From Pseudomonadota bacterium (lineage in GTDB: Bacteria; Myxococcota_A; UBA796; SXON01): a DNA stretch of 64,000 nt. The notes under the pieces are model-generated. The model did no database searches. It saw only the letters and a list, made by a program, of their open reading frames with translations, and was not told the origin of the DNA. Both the position numbers and the translations under genes were made by a program. This document shows positions 33,450-42,497 of the stretch, piece after piece. The stretch is from the NCBI GenBank assembly GCA_030685065.1, contig JAUXQH010000169.1, positions 62,001 through 126,000 on the forward strand. The letters are read 5' to 3'. Every line of letters begins with the position of its first letter. The first letter of the stretch is position 1.

Positions 33450-35569
33450 CGCAGGAACGGACGGATCTGCTTGATCACGAGCTGACCGTCGGAGCGGATC
33501 TTCCACTCGGTGTCCCAGATCAGGGTGTGCCCCTCGGGCACGACATCGTCGTTCGGGTAGAGCTGGGCGATGTCCCAGAGCACGGCGCCCAGCTCCCCGA
33601 GCTCGGCGTCGGTCAGGACGATCTCGGCCTCCGAGCTCGCGGAGACCCGCGAAACCAGGGAGACGACGCCGTCGTCCAGCGTCAGCAGCGTCTTCTCGGG
33701 GTACACCCCCGACTCGGCCGAGACGACCTCGAGCTCCCCGAGCTGCGCGTTCACGAGGTAACGATCGTCCGCGTCGCTGGTGGGATTGCCCGCGAAGGCC
33801 ACGATGTTGGCGAGCTCGTCGGCCGATCGCGTGTCGCACAGGACGCCCATGGCGACGCGCTCGTGCTCGATGCCGTACCAGTCCCGCTCCTCCCACGCCG
33901 CGAGGTTCCAGGTGGACGCCCAGACCTCCTGCAGCGAGTCGGTCAGGGTCTCCTCGTCCTCCTTGTCCGGATCGCAGCGGCTGGGGCCGACCTGGTCGGC
34001 GTCGAGCTCGTCCGCGAGGCAGGCGCTGTCGGAGTTGTAGAGCCCCGCGCCGCTGAAATCGAGGCCGTCCTCCGCGTTGGAAGAGCTGCGGAAGCGCACC
34101 ATCGTGGTGTCGTTCCCGAACGTGGCGACGATCTGGTCGGCGAGCTGGGAGAGCAGCGCGGGGTCTACGGGGGCCTCGCCCATCGCGGTGCGGAGCGCGA
34201 GGAGGCGGTCACGACGGACCGCGGCGTCGGTGAGGAAGGTGGAGTCGGCGTGCCACGCGGCGATCGTCTCCGCGAAGGTGTAGGTCCCCTCCCCTTCCCC
34301 GAGGTCGACGGACCAGGTGCCGGTCCCGACGAAGTCATCGTAGTAGGCGAACGGGATGAGGAAGCCGTCGAGCTGGTAGACCGGATCGATCCGCTGGTAC
34401 AACGTCGCGAGGTTGGAGCCCTTCGCGCCGTACCCACACACGTTCGCGTCCCGTTGCGCGGCCGAGTCGGTGGGGAGCTCGAGGAGCCCCGGCATCGCGC
34501 GCTCCGACAGGTCGGGAGCGCAGATGGAGACGGGATCCGGGCGGATCTCCGACCACCACGCCTCCGCGTCCCCAGGGGTGGCGGCCGACACCTCGAAGGT
34601 GGACGCGCCACACTCGAAGTTCACGAGCTGATCCTGCCACGCGCTCAGCGCGTCGAGCGGCGCGCGGATGTAACAATTGGGCGTCCCGCGCGCGGCGCTC
34701 CGCACGCTGAGGTGCGACAGCCCTCCCTGGCGCGTGCCGGTCACGATGCCGCTCACGACGCGCTCGAGATCCTCCGGGGCCTCGTCGATGACGACGATGT
34801 CCTGGTAGCCGAACGCCGAGGCCTCCGTCGCGGCGGAGAACTCCTCCAGGGTGTAGAGGCGCAAGTAGCCGTAGGCCTCGCCCGGATTGTAGGCCTCGTA
34901 GTCGATCTGCGCGGGATTGTGGATGTCGAACGGAGCGTCCCACCCCAGCGCCGCCTCCTGCTGGGCGGAGGAATTCGGGACCCAGGCGAGCGGCCCGAGA
35001 TCGAAGCGCTCCCGCAGGGACTGCCACGCGGCGGTGACCTCGGCGAGCGTCACGGTGCTGGTCGGGTCCGTCGGGTCGTCCCACACGGTGAACCCGTAGT
35101 AGAAGCCGTCCCCCTCGAGGTAGAGCGAGTAGGTGCCGGCGTAGAACTCGCGGGTGTCCGGGTGGAGCACGAGCTCCTGGTACTCGCCCGTGGTGAGGCC
35201 CGAGAAGTCGTCGGGAAACGCCGCGACCAGGAAATCGTAGTGGAGCGTGAAGGCGTTGACGTCGAGGAACACCGGCGGCACGCGCGCGTCGTCATGCGCG
35301 GGCACGAGGTACTTGCCGACACGGAGCTGGTCGACGCTGCCGGCGGGCACGGTGACGCCGTTGAACGTCTCGTCGTCCGGGATGCGCGGCACACAAGCGC
35401 GGTAGCCGAGCCGGGCCTCGGCGTCGGCGCACGCGGGCTCGTCCTCGGGGATCGGGTCGACCACCGGCGGGGCGGTGTCGGCGGGCTCGGGATCGCAGGC
35501 GACGCCGAGGAGGACCAGCAGCAAGGAAGGGGACATGAGCGCCCTCACGGTAACCGCGACCCGTGTCAC
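33446..35569 (-). CDS. PEP-synthase/PPDK N-domain-like lipoprotein
   Basis: A 707-residue exported protein whose C-terminal half matches the ATP-grasp-like N-terminal domain of PEP synthase and pyruvate phosphate dikinase: CGYGAKGSNLATL (about 375), VRFRSSSNAEDGLDFSGAGL (about 495) and a terminal KIRSDGQLVIKQIRPFL. The N-terminal half is a novel region with no recognised domain. The lipobox (LLGVAC, Cys about 25) means it is exported, which is odd for an ATP-dependent enzyme fold. A GTG start at 35569 overlaps the upstream TGA and gives a basic n-region; an ATG at 35536 lacks that. No swivelling phosphohistidine domain or C-terminal catalytic domain is present. Confidence 0.8.
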   Translation of the reverse strand: MTRVAVTVRALMSPSLLLVLLGVACDPEPADTAPPVVDPIPEDEPACADAEARLGYRACVPRIPDDETFNGVTVPAGSVDQLRVGKYLVPAHDDARVPPVFLDVNAFTLHYDFLVAAFPDDFSGLTTGEYQELVLHPDTREFYAGTYSLYLEGDGFYYGFTVWDDPTDPTSTVTLAEVTAAWQSLRERFDLGPLAWVPNSSAQQEAALGWDAPFDIHNPAQIDYEAYNPGEAYGYLRLYTLEEFSAATEASAFGYQDIVVIDEAPEDLERVVSGIVTGTRQGGLSHLSVRSAARGTPNCYIRAPLDALSAWQDQLVNFECGASTFEVSAATPGDAEAWWSEIRPDPVSICAPDLSERAMPGLLELPTDSAAQRDANVCGYGAKGSNLATLYQRIDPVYQLDGFLIPFAYYDDFVGTGTWSVDLGEGEGTYTFAETIAAWHADSTFLTDAAVRRDRLLALRTAMGEAPVDPALLSQLADQIVATFGNDTTMVRFRSSSNAEDGLDFSGAGLYNSDSACLADELDADQVGPSRCDPDKEDEETLTDSLQEVWASTWNLAAWEERDWYGIEHERVAMGVLCDTRSADELANIVAFAGNPTSDADDRYLVNAQLGELEVVSAESGVYPEKTLLTLDDGVVSLVSRVSASSEAEIVLTDAELGELGAVLWDIAQLYPNDDVVPEGHTLIWDTEWKIRSDGQLVIKQIRPFLR

Positions 35570-37824
35570 TCGTTGGGGTACTTCACGTACACGGCCCCGC
35601 CCTGCGAGCCGCCCGTGCGCTCGCCGGGGGCGCCGATGGCGAGGTCACCGGCGCCGTCCCCGTCGAAGTCTCCGATGACGAGCCCCTGGCCCACGTCGTC
35701 CGCGGCGGCCTCTCCGAGGTAGAGCGCCCCGGCGTCCGCGAGCGTGACCGTTCCGGAGAGCGCGCCATAGAAGAGGTAGACGCTGCCGGACGCGGAGCCC
35801 GAGGTCGCGTCGCCGGTGGCGGCGAGGAGCAGGTCCCCCGCGCCGTCGTCGTCGAGGTCGGAGACCGCCAGCCCCAGCCCGACGTACTGGCCGGCGCTGT
35901 CACCCCGGATGATCACGTCGGCGCCGCTCAGCTCCGTGGTGCCGGACGCGGGGCCGAGGACCACGTAGGCCGCCCCCGCGTAGCTGCCGCCACGGGCGTT
36001 GTAGGAGCCGAGGATCACGTCGGCGAGGCCGTCCCCGTCGACATCGCCGAGGGCGAGCTCCTCGCCCGCGTAGTCGCCCGGCCCCTCGCCGTGGAGGATG
36101 CCGTCCGCGGAGGCGAGGTCGAGGTCGCCGGTCACTCCACCATAGACGACGTATGCGGCGCCGGAGTACGGGCCCGCGAGGCTCGCGTAGGGGGCCGCCG
36201 CGAGGATGTCCCCGAGCCCGTCCCCATCGACGTCCTCCCCCGCGCGGATGTAGCGACCGGCGTAGGCGCTCGGGATGTCGCCGATGAGCTGGGCGTCCGT
36301 GTCGGCCCTCAAATCGTAGGTGCCGGCCGAGATCGGGCCGTAGTCGATGAAGATGCTCCCGGCCGCGTAGCCGCCGGTGGCGTCCTCGTAGGCGCCGATG
36401 ATCGCGTCGTCCACGCCGTCGCCGTTCACGTCCGCGAGGTCCGAGCCGTGCCCCGCCTCGGAGTTGGTCACGCCCTCGTAGACGATCTCGGAGGCGAGCA
36501 GCTCGACGTTGCCCGTGATCGGGCCGAACATGATCCACTCCTTGTCGGTGCCGTCGGGCGCGCCGACCGCCACGTCGTCAAAACCGTCTCCGTTCACGTC
36601 ACCCACGCCGATCGAGCGCCCCGCCGCGTACGTCCGCCGCGAGCCGCTGATGCGGTAGCCGGCGTCGTCGAGCGAACGGTCGCCGTGGATGGGGCCGTAG
36701 AGCACGTAGGCGCCGCCGTTGTAGCCGTCGGCGTACATCGTCGCGACCACCAGGTCGTCGAAGCCGTCGGCGTCGATGTCGCCCACGTCGACCACCCGGC
36801 CGGCGTCGAAGTTCGCGGCGTCGGAGTAGATCTTCGCGTCCGCCGAGGCGAGCTCCTCGGTGCCGCCGTATCCGCACCGGCTGTCGGCCCCGTCGCAGTC
36901 GTTGTCGCGGCCGTCATCACACACCTCGACCGCGCCCGGAAACGTGGCCGCGTCCGTGTCGTCGCAATCGTCTCCGCCGCACGCGGTGCTGAGGTGCCCG
37001 TCCGCGTCGAGCTCGAAGTCCTCGTCGACCTCCATGTCGCAGTCGTCGTCGTCATCGTTGCAACGCTCGGGGGCGCCCGGGAACGCCTCCGGATCGCCGG
37101 GGCGGCAGTCACTCCCGTCGAGGACCCAGCTCGGATCGGGGTCGCAGGTGGACTCGAAGGTGTAGATGTGGCCGTAGCCGTCGCCGTCGGTGTCGGTGTG
37201 CCAGACGGAGACCTCGCCCAGGTCGGCGCGGCCGTCGCAGTTGTCGTCGTCCCGATCGCAGACCTCGGCGGCGCCGGGATTCACGCCCGCGTCCGCGTCA
37301 TCGCAGTCGGTCCCGTCGGGGACGAGGCCCGCCTCGGGGGTACACGTCTCCACCGCGGTGAGCGGATCGCCGTAGCCATCGGCGTCCGCGTCGGTGTACC
37401 AGGCGTTGTAGTCGGTGTCGGGCACGCCGTCGCAGTTCTCGTCGACCCCGTCGCAGGCCTCGGTGGCCGCGGGGTGGATCGCGGCGTTCGCGTCGTCACA
37501 GTCATCCCCGTTCGCCGCCTGGCCCGGCGGCGCCTCGCACGCGAGCACGGTGTCCGCGCCCGCGCCGTACCCGTCCGCGTCGGCGTCGACCCAGAAGGTC
37601 TGGATGACCCCCTCGTCCACCTCGCCGTCACAGTCATCGTCGTGACCGTCACACACCTCGGACGCGCCGGGGAACACGCTGGCATCCGTGTCGTCGCACT
37701 CGGCGTCGGAGAGGAAGCCGTCCCCGTCGGCGTCGACCGGGGCACCGGAGTCCCCGGGCTTGTCGCCCAGGGGTACGCAGCCGGCGAGCCACGGCAAGAG
37801 CAGCAGGAAGGGAAGGATCCGCAT
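35566..37824 (-). CDS. MopE-repeat / FG-GAP lipoprotein
   Basis: A 752-residue lipoprotein (LPWLAGC, Cys about 16). Residues about 30-315 carry about six MopE-type repeats (DADGDG, DCDD, C..G.DDDCDG.VDE). From about 320 to the end there are seven or more FG-GAP/integrin-like repeats (for example VGDVNGDGFDDVAVGAPDG), predicting a calcium-loaded propeller. First gene of the four-gene operon, overlapping the next gene's GTG as GTGA. Same domain plan as the 900-residue protein at 4457-7159 but with different repeat numbers, so paralogues. Probably cell-surface binding or adhesion. Confidence 0.88.
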   Translation of the reverse strand: MRILPFLLLLPWLAGCVPLGDKPGDSGAPVDADGDGFLSDAECDDTDASVFPGASEVCDGHDDDCDGEVDEGVIQTFWVDADADGYGAGADTVLACEAPPGQAANGDDCDDANAAIHPAATEACDGVDENCDGVPDTDYNAWYTDADADGYGDPLTAVETCTPEAGLVPDGTDCDDADAGVNPGAAEVCDRDDDNCDGRADLGEVSVWHTDTDGDGYGHIYTFESTCDPDPSWVLDGSDCRPGDPEAFPGAPERCNDDDDDCDMEVDEDFELDADGHLSTACGGDDCDDTDAATFPGAVEVCDDGRDNDCDGADSRCGYGGTEELASADAKIYSDAANFDAGRVVDVGDIDADGFDDLVVATMYADGYNGGAYVLYGPIHGDRSLDDAGYRISGSRRTYAAGRSIGVGDVNGDGFDDVAVGAPDGTDKEWIMFGPITGNVELLASEIVYEGVTNSEAGHGSDLADVNGDGVDDAIIGAYEDATGGYAAGSIFIDYGPISAGTYDLRADTDAQLIGDIPSAYAGRYIRAGEDVDGDGLGDILAAAPYASLAGPYSGAAYVVYGGVTGDLDLASADGILHGEGPGDYAGEELALGDVDGDGLADVILGSYNARGGSYAGAAYVVLGPASGTTELSGADVIIRGDSAGQYVGLGLAVSDLDDDGAGDLLLAATGDATSGSASGSVYLFYGALSGTVTLADAGALYLGEAAADDVGQGLVIGDFDGDGAGDLAIGAPGERTGGSQGGAVYVKYPNE

Positions 37825-37967
37825 GGACGACGCCGCTCCGGCACGAGGATGACACAGAACGGGCCCTCGTCGCCACGATCGGCCGCCGCCCTTCCGGGCG
37901 AGGACATCCCCGTGCGGGTTGGCAGCGGGCCGATCTCGCAGGTAGGTTGCTCCGTCCCCGGTGTCCG

Positions 37968-39527
37968 ATGCGCTCCCGCCCGCGCCAGCTACCCTGGTTG
38001 CTGCTCCTCCCCGCCGCCGTCGCCGGCTGCATCGAGAACGGCTTCACGCCGCCCGGCGGAGGCAAGCCCGAAGACGACAAGCCCATGATCGAGGTGTTTC
38101 CGACGGCGCTCGACTTCACGTCGCTCGCCCTCGGGGAGAGCAGCGTCTTGCCGCTCACGATCCGCAACATCGGCCTCGCCCCGCTCACGGTGGCGGGCGC
38201 GCAGATCTCGGGAACCAGCGCGTTCACCCTCCCGGTCGAGCCCGACGTGGTGCTCGAGCCCGGTACGGAGATCGATCTGGACGTGGCGTTCAGCCCCGTC
38301 AACCCGGAGGACGCGGGGAGCCTCTCGATCCTCTCGGACGACCCCACGGCGCCGACCACGGGGGTGCCCCTCACGGGCGGGGCGCTCGTCGGCGAGCTCA
38401 TCGTGTTGCCGAACCCGCTCGATTTTGGCGAGGTCCCGCTGGGCTGCTCGCAGAGCAAGTCGGTGCACGTGCAGAACGTGGGCGAGGTCTCCCTCACGAT
38501 CGACACCATCGTGCCGCTGGGTGACGACTTCGGCGCCACGTGGGACTTCACGCTGCCCCTCGTGCTGGCCCCGGGCGAGCAGCTGGACGTGCCGCTCACC
38601 TACTACCCGGACGATCTGCTGCCGGACGACGGCGAGGTCTGGATCACGAGCGACGCGATCGTGGGCCTGACCATCGCGCGGCAGCGCGGCAGCGGCACGA
38701 CCGACTCGACGGTCGCCGACGAGTGGTGGCAGGGCAACGGCCCGTGGGCCCAGACCGACATCGTGTTCTACGTCGACCAGTCGGGCTCGATGCTGGACGA
38801 CCAGGAGCGCCTCCGCGCGAACTTCACGCGGTTCATCAGCATCCTCGAAGAGCTCGACCTCGACTACCAGATCATGGTCGTCACCGACGAGGACGGCTGC
38901 CACAACGAGGCCATCATCGACGCCGACACGGCGGACGCTTCGGGCGTCTTCTCGCGCGCCGTCGAGGGGCCGTACGGCCGCTGGACCGAGGCCGGCTTGT
39001 CGCTCGTGACCCAGGCGCTCGAGAACACCGAGGCCGGCGGCTGCAACGAGGGGTTCCTGCGCGACGACGCCAAGACCACCGCGGTCATGGTCTCGGACGA
39101 GGTCGAGCAGTCCCGCCAGAGCTGGGACGTGTACGTGGCCCGCATGCGCGGGTACGCGCCGTCGATCGGCATCACCTCGATCGTGGGGGACGTGCCGTCG
39201 GGTTGCGCCACCGCGGATCCGGGCACCGGCTACGTCGAGGCGACCCTGGCCACCGGCGGCGCGTTCCTGTCCATCTGCAACGAGGACTGGTCGAGCTACT
39301 TCGAGACCATCGCGTCGCTCTCCGCGCTCGGCCAGACCGACACCTTCGTGCTCACCTCCGAGCCCGATCCCACCACGCTCGTGGTGCATGTCGACGGCGC
39401 GCCGGTCACGACGGGCTGGGCGTTCGACGCGACGTGGAACGCCATCCGCTTCGAGCCGCTGTCGGTCCCCGAGCCGGGGGTGCAGGTGCAGGCCTGGTAC
39501 GACATCGAGGCGGACTGCGAGGAGTAG
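37968..39527 (+). CDS. vWA-domain lipoprotein with ASH-like repeats
   Basis: A 519-residue lipoprotein (basic MRSRPRQ then LLLPAAVAGC). Residues about 40-215 hold two choice-of-anchor-D/ASH-like beta sandwiches (FGSV-type motifs such as LDFTSLALGESSVLPLTIRN and LDFGEVPLGCSQSKSV). A vWA domain lies near 255-430 with an intact MIDAS DQSGSM and later ASN/Thr positions. Metal-dependent binding of a partner on the cell surface is the likely role. The ATG at 37968 was chosen; an upstream TTG (37947) would add seven codons. Transcribed divergently from the MopE/FG-GAP gene, about 140 bases apart. Confidence 0.85.
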   Translation: MRSRPRQLPWLLLLPAAVAGCIENGFTPPGGGKPEDDKPMIEVFPTALDFTSLALGESSVLPLTIRNIGLAPLTVAGAQISGTSAFTLPVEPDVVLEPGTEIDLDVAFSPVNPEDAGSLSILSDDPTAPTTGVPLTGGALVGELIVLPNPLDFGEVPLGCSQSKSVHVQNVGEVSLTIDTIVPLGDDFGATWDFTLPLVLAPGEQLDVPLTYYPDDLLPDDGEVWITSDAIVGLTIARQRGSGTTDSTVADEWWQGNGPWAQTDIVFYVDQSGSMLDDQERLRANFTRFISILEELDLDYQIMVVTDEDGCHNEAIIDADTADASGVFSRAVEGPYGRWTEAGLSLVTQALENTEAGGCNEGFLRDDAKTTAVMVSDEVEQSRQSWDVYVARMRGYAPSIGITSIVGDVPSGCATADPGTGYVEATLATGGAFLSICNEDWSSYFETIASLSALGQTDTFVLTSEPDPTTLVVHVDGAPVTTGWAFDATWNAIRFEPLSVPEPGVQVQAWYDIEADCEE

Positions 39528-39531
39528 GGTG

Positions 39532-40842
39532 TCACGCCCGCCGCGTGATGCGGAAGGCGATGTCCTTTTTCGGGGGCGGCATGCCGAAGCCGACCCGCGC
39601 GAAGTCGATCTCCGGGATCGTGGGTGCGTCGAGCGCGATGTCGTAGCCGCGCACCAACAGCGCCACGATCAGCTTGAGCTCGGAGCGCGCCAGGAAGCGG
39701 CCGGGGCAGGCGTGTGCGCCGCCGCCGAAGGGGAGCAGCGGGAAGACGACCCGCTGACCGCGGCGGGTGAACGAGGGGGAGCCGAGGAAGCGGTCGAACC
39801 GGAGCGTCTGCGGCTCCGGGTAGATCTCGGGGTCCATGTGAGTGGCGCGGGCGTAGAGGCAGATCTCCTCGCCGGTGCCGAGCTCGAGCGCCCCTCCGGC
39901 CGTGAGCGGGAGCGTGGTGGGCGCGGTGGCGCGGCGGATCACCATGGAGAGGTTCGCCCAGCGCAGGATCTCCGAGAGCGCGCTGTCGAGGTGCACCATC
40001 TTCTTCACGGCGTCGACCAGGGGCCCGTCGGCGGCATGTTCGGCGACCTCGGCCCGCAGGAGGGCGAGCAGGGCCGGATCGCGGAACGCGAACAGCACGC
40101 TCCAGAAGACGGTGGGGAGGGTGTTCCCCTGCGACGCCCAGACGATCGCGGCGTCGAGCGCGGGGCGCACCCGCTCGGGGATCGCCTCGCGCTCGAAGTG
40201 CGCGGCGCGGGCCTCGAACACCCGGGCGCGGCCGGGGCGCGCCGGAGCGCTGGCGGCGGCGAGGGCGCGTTGGGCCGCGCGGAAGCCGGGGATCAGCGCG
40301 GGCGGCAGCCCCGCGGCGACCAGGGGAAAGAACCGGTCGAGGTGGACGTAGTGGCGGTACACGGAATCGGAGTCGAAGCCGTCCCCGAAGAGCGTGTCCA
40401 CGCCGGCGGCGAACGCCGGGCGTGCCAGGAATTCGTACAGGCCGTCTCCGGAGGCCCCCTCGCCGATGGCGTCGGCCAGCCTCGCCGCGAGACGGGTGTG
40501 GACGCGCTCGCTCAAGAGGGCGAGCTCGGGGCCCTTCAGAGGGTCGGACAGGTCCGCGTCGTCGAAGTGCCAGCGCTTCGCGGCCTCGCCGTCAAAACCG
40601 AAGACCCGGCCGGCCATCTCGAGCGCGGGGGCCGAGAACGACAGGGTCCGACTCTGGAAAACAGCGGGGTGATCGAGGGGATCGAGGACGAACGTCCGCT
40701 CGGTCGGGAGGCGCAGGCGAAACGTGTCACCGTGCTCGTGGCGGCAGCGCGCGAGAAAACCGTCGGGGTCGCGGCCGAACGCGATGGCGTGACCGACGAT
40801 GCGCAGGGCGCCACCGACCTCGGGCGCGCGTCCGCTCACCAT
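39532..40842 (-). CDS. Cytochrome P450 (CYP7/CYP8-like)
   Basis: A 436-residue soluble P450. The haem-binding motif is PFGGGAHACPGRFLAR (Cys about 378), and the K-helix ExxR appears in SEILRWANLSMVIRR. The I-helix motif is ASQGNTLPTVFW (about 239), which lacks the usual Thr and instead matches the Asn-containing motif of the CYP7/CYP8 group (sterol 7-alpha-hydroxylase, prostacyclin synthase). A CYP7/8-like bacterial P450 acting on sterol, isoprenoid or endoperoxide-like lipid is suggested but not proven. No ferredoxin or reductase gene is adjacent. The ATG is preceded by GGGAGGA. Confidence 0.9.
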   Translation of the reverse strand: MVSGRAPEVGGALRIVGHAIAFGRDPDGFLARCRHEHGDTFRLRLPTERTFVLDPLDHPAVFQSRTLSFSAPALEMAGRVFGFDGEAAKRWHFDDADLSDPLKGPELALLSERVHTRLAARLADAIGEGASGDGLYEFLARPAFAAGVDTLFGDGFDSDSVYRHYVHLDRFFPLVAAGLPPALIPGFRAAQRALAAASAPARPGRARVFEARAAHFEREAIPERVRPALDAAIVWASQGNTLPTVFWSVLFAFRDPALLALLRAEVAEHAADGPLVDAVKKMVHLDSALSEILRWANLSMVIRRATAPTTLPLTAGGALELGTGEEICLYARATHMDPEIYPEPQTLRFDRFLGSPSFTRRGQRVVFPLLPFGGGAHACPGRFLARSELKLIVALLVRGYDIALDAPTIPEIDFARVGFGMPPPKKDIAFRITRRA

Positions 40843-40941
40843 GTGTCCTCCCGTCGCGGGCAGGGTAGCAAATCACGCGGGAGCGCGGCGCCTGACGTTC
40901 CCGCAACGTCGCGTTAGTCCCGCCTCCCCAAGGACGCCCTC

Positions 40942-41310
40942 GTGCCCTACGAAGTCTACAAGATCCTCCACATCATCGGCCTCGTGGCGATCTGGGCGTC
41001 CCTCGGCGGCACCGAGGTCCACGTGCTCAACGGCGGCACGCGCGCCACCAACAAGGTGCGCACGCTGGTGTCCGCCACGCACGGCGTCGGCCTGATGCTG
41101 ATGCTGGTCGGCGGCTTCGGGATGCTGGCGCGGCTCGGCCTCACCAGCGACATGCCCGGCTGGGTCATGGCCAAGATCGTGCTCTGGCTCGTGGTCGGTG
41201 GGCTGCTCGCGGTGCCGTTGCGCATCCCGGCGCTCGCGCGGCCCCTCTGGTTCGCGATGCCGTTCTTCGCCGCGCTCGGCGCGTGGCTCGCGCTGACGAA
41301 GCCGTTCTGA
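40942..41310 (+). CDS. Small four-helix membrane protein
   Basis: A 122-residue integral membrane protein with four predicted helices (YKILHIIGLVAIWASLGG, GVGLMLMLVGGFGML, VMAKIVLWLVVGGLLA, FAMPFFAALGAWLAL). His residues in the first and second helices could bind haem or metal; SirB/CopD-like small membrane proteins have similar texture, but I cannot assign a family. GTG start with AAGGA about 8 bases upstream. Its stop is two bases before the MoxR ATG, so it is probably the first gene of the ternary-system operon or merely read through into it. Confidence 0.7.
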   Translation: MPYEVYKILHIIGLVAIWASLGGTEVHVLNGGTRATNKVRTLVSATHGVGLMLMLVGGFGMLARLGLTSDMPGWVMAKIVLWLVVGGLLAVPLRIPALARPLWFAMPFFAALGAWLALTKPF

Positions 41311-41312
41311 CC

Positions 41313-42497
41313 ATGGCGCTCGAGCCGTCCTCCCTCGAACCGTCCGTCGCGGCCTTGCGACGCGTGGTCGACCTCGCGCGCGCCGGCCTCGTGGAGCGGG
41401 AGAGCCTCGTCGAGGCCATCGTCCTGGCCGCGGTCGCCGGGGAGCACGTGCTCGTCATCGGCCCGCCCGGCACCGCCAAGAGCGAGGCCGTGAGGCGCGT
41501 CGCGCGTGGCCTCGGGGGCGCCTACTTCGAGTACCTCCTGGGCCGGTTCACCGAGCCCAACGAGATCTTCGGCCCCATCGACCTGCGTCGCCTGCGGGAC
41601 GGCGTGGTCGAGACCGTGACGACGGGCATGCTCCCGGAGGCCGAGCTCGCCTTTCTGGACGAGGTGTTCCTCGGATCGACCGCGATCCTCAACACCCTGC
41701 TCGGCATCCTGAACGAGCGGACGTTCCGGCGCGGCAGCACCGTCGTACGCTGCCCGCTGCGTGTCTGCGTGGGCGCGTCCAACGCCCTGCCCGAGGACGA
41801 GTCGCTCGCGGCCTTCGCGGATCGTTTCCTCGTGCGGGTGTTCGTGGAGCCCGTGGGGGACGCCTTCCTCGAGGCGCTGCTCGAGGGGGGCTGGGCCATC
41901 GAGCGCGCCGCCGCCATCGAGGCCGTGGGGATGCTCCCGCTGGACGAGCTCGCGAGGGCCGCGCGCGCCGTCGACCTCGGCCCGGCCCGGCCGGCGCTCG
42001 CCCACGCGGTGCGCCGCCTGCGGCAGGCCGGCGTGACCCTCCCCGACCGTCGCATCGTGCGCGTTCAGCGGCTCGTGGCCGCGGCGGCCGTGCTCGACGG
42101 GCGGATGACCGCCACCAGCGCCGACCTCTGGCCGATCGTGCTCGCGGTGCAGACGCCAGAGGGGCAGTCGCTCGCGCGCGAGGCCCTCGGGGAGCTGCTC
42201 GCCGCAACCTCGAACCAGACCCTGATCGCCGCCGCGGCCGAGGCCTCGTCGGGGCCGTTGGCGCGGGCGGCGCGGATCGTGGAGATCGGGCGCGCGGTGC
42301 TCGCGGCGCGTCCGGAGGGCGGCGGGGGCGCGGAGGTCGGGGCAGCCGATCCCGAGGCCTTGGGCGCCTGGCGGCGCAGGGTCGAGGGCATCGCCCGCGA
42401 CATCGACGCGGGGTTCCCCACGAACGCCCACCCGCCCGCGCTCGCGGACCTGCGGCGGGACGTGGTGGCCGCGCTCGGCCCGCCGACAACGCCGTGA
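41313..42497 (+). CDS. MoxR-family AAA+ ATPase of a MoxR-vWA-bpX system
   Basis: A 394-residue MoxR/RavA-type AAA+ ATPase. Walker A GPPGTAKSE (about 48), Walker B LAFLDEVF (about 110), sensor and Arg-finger region NERTFRRGSTVVRCPLRVCVGASNALPED. Long lid domain with many Ala. MoxR ATPases remodel protein partners with the help of a vWA protein. The ATG at 41313 is two bases after the upstream stop. Its stop overlaps the next gene's GTG as GTGA, followed by two more genes of bpX type, the order expected for a MoxR-vWA-beta-propeller ternary system. Confidence 0.92.
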   Translation: MALEPSSLEPSVAALRRVVDLARAGLVERESLVEAIVLAAVAGEHVLVIGPPGTAKSEAVRRVARGLGGAYFEYLLGRFTEPNEIFGPIDLRRLRDGVVETVTTGMLPEAELAFLDEVFLGSTAILNTLLGILNERTFRRGSTVVRCPLRVCVGASNALPEDESLAAFADRFLVRVFVEPVGDAFLEALLEGGWAIERAAAIEAVGMLPLDELARAARAVDLGPARPALAHAVRRLRQAGVTLPDRRIVRVQRLVAAAAVLDGRMTATSADLWPIVLAVQTPEGQSLAREALGELLAATSNQTLIAAAAEASSGPLARAARIVEIGRAVLAARPEGGGGAEVGAADPEALGAWRRRVEGIARDIDAGFPTNAHPPALADLRRDVVAALGPPTTP

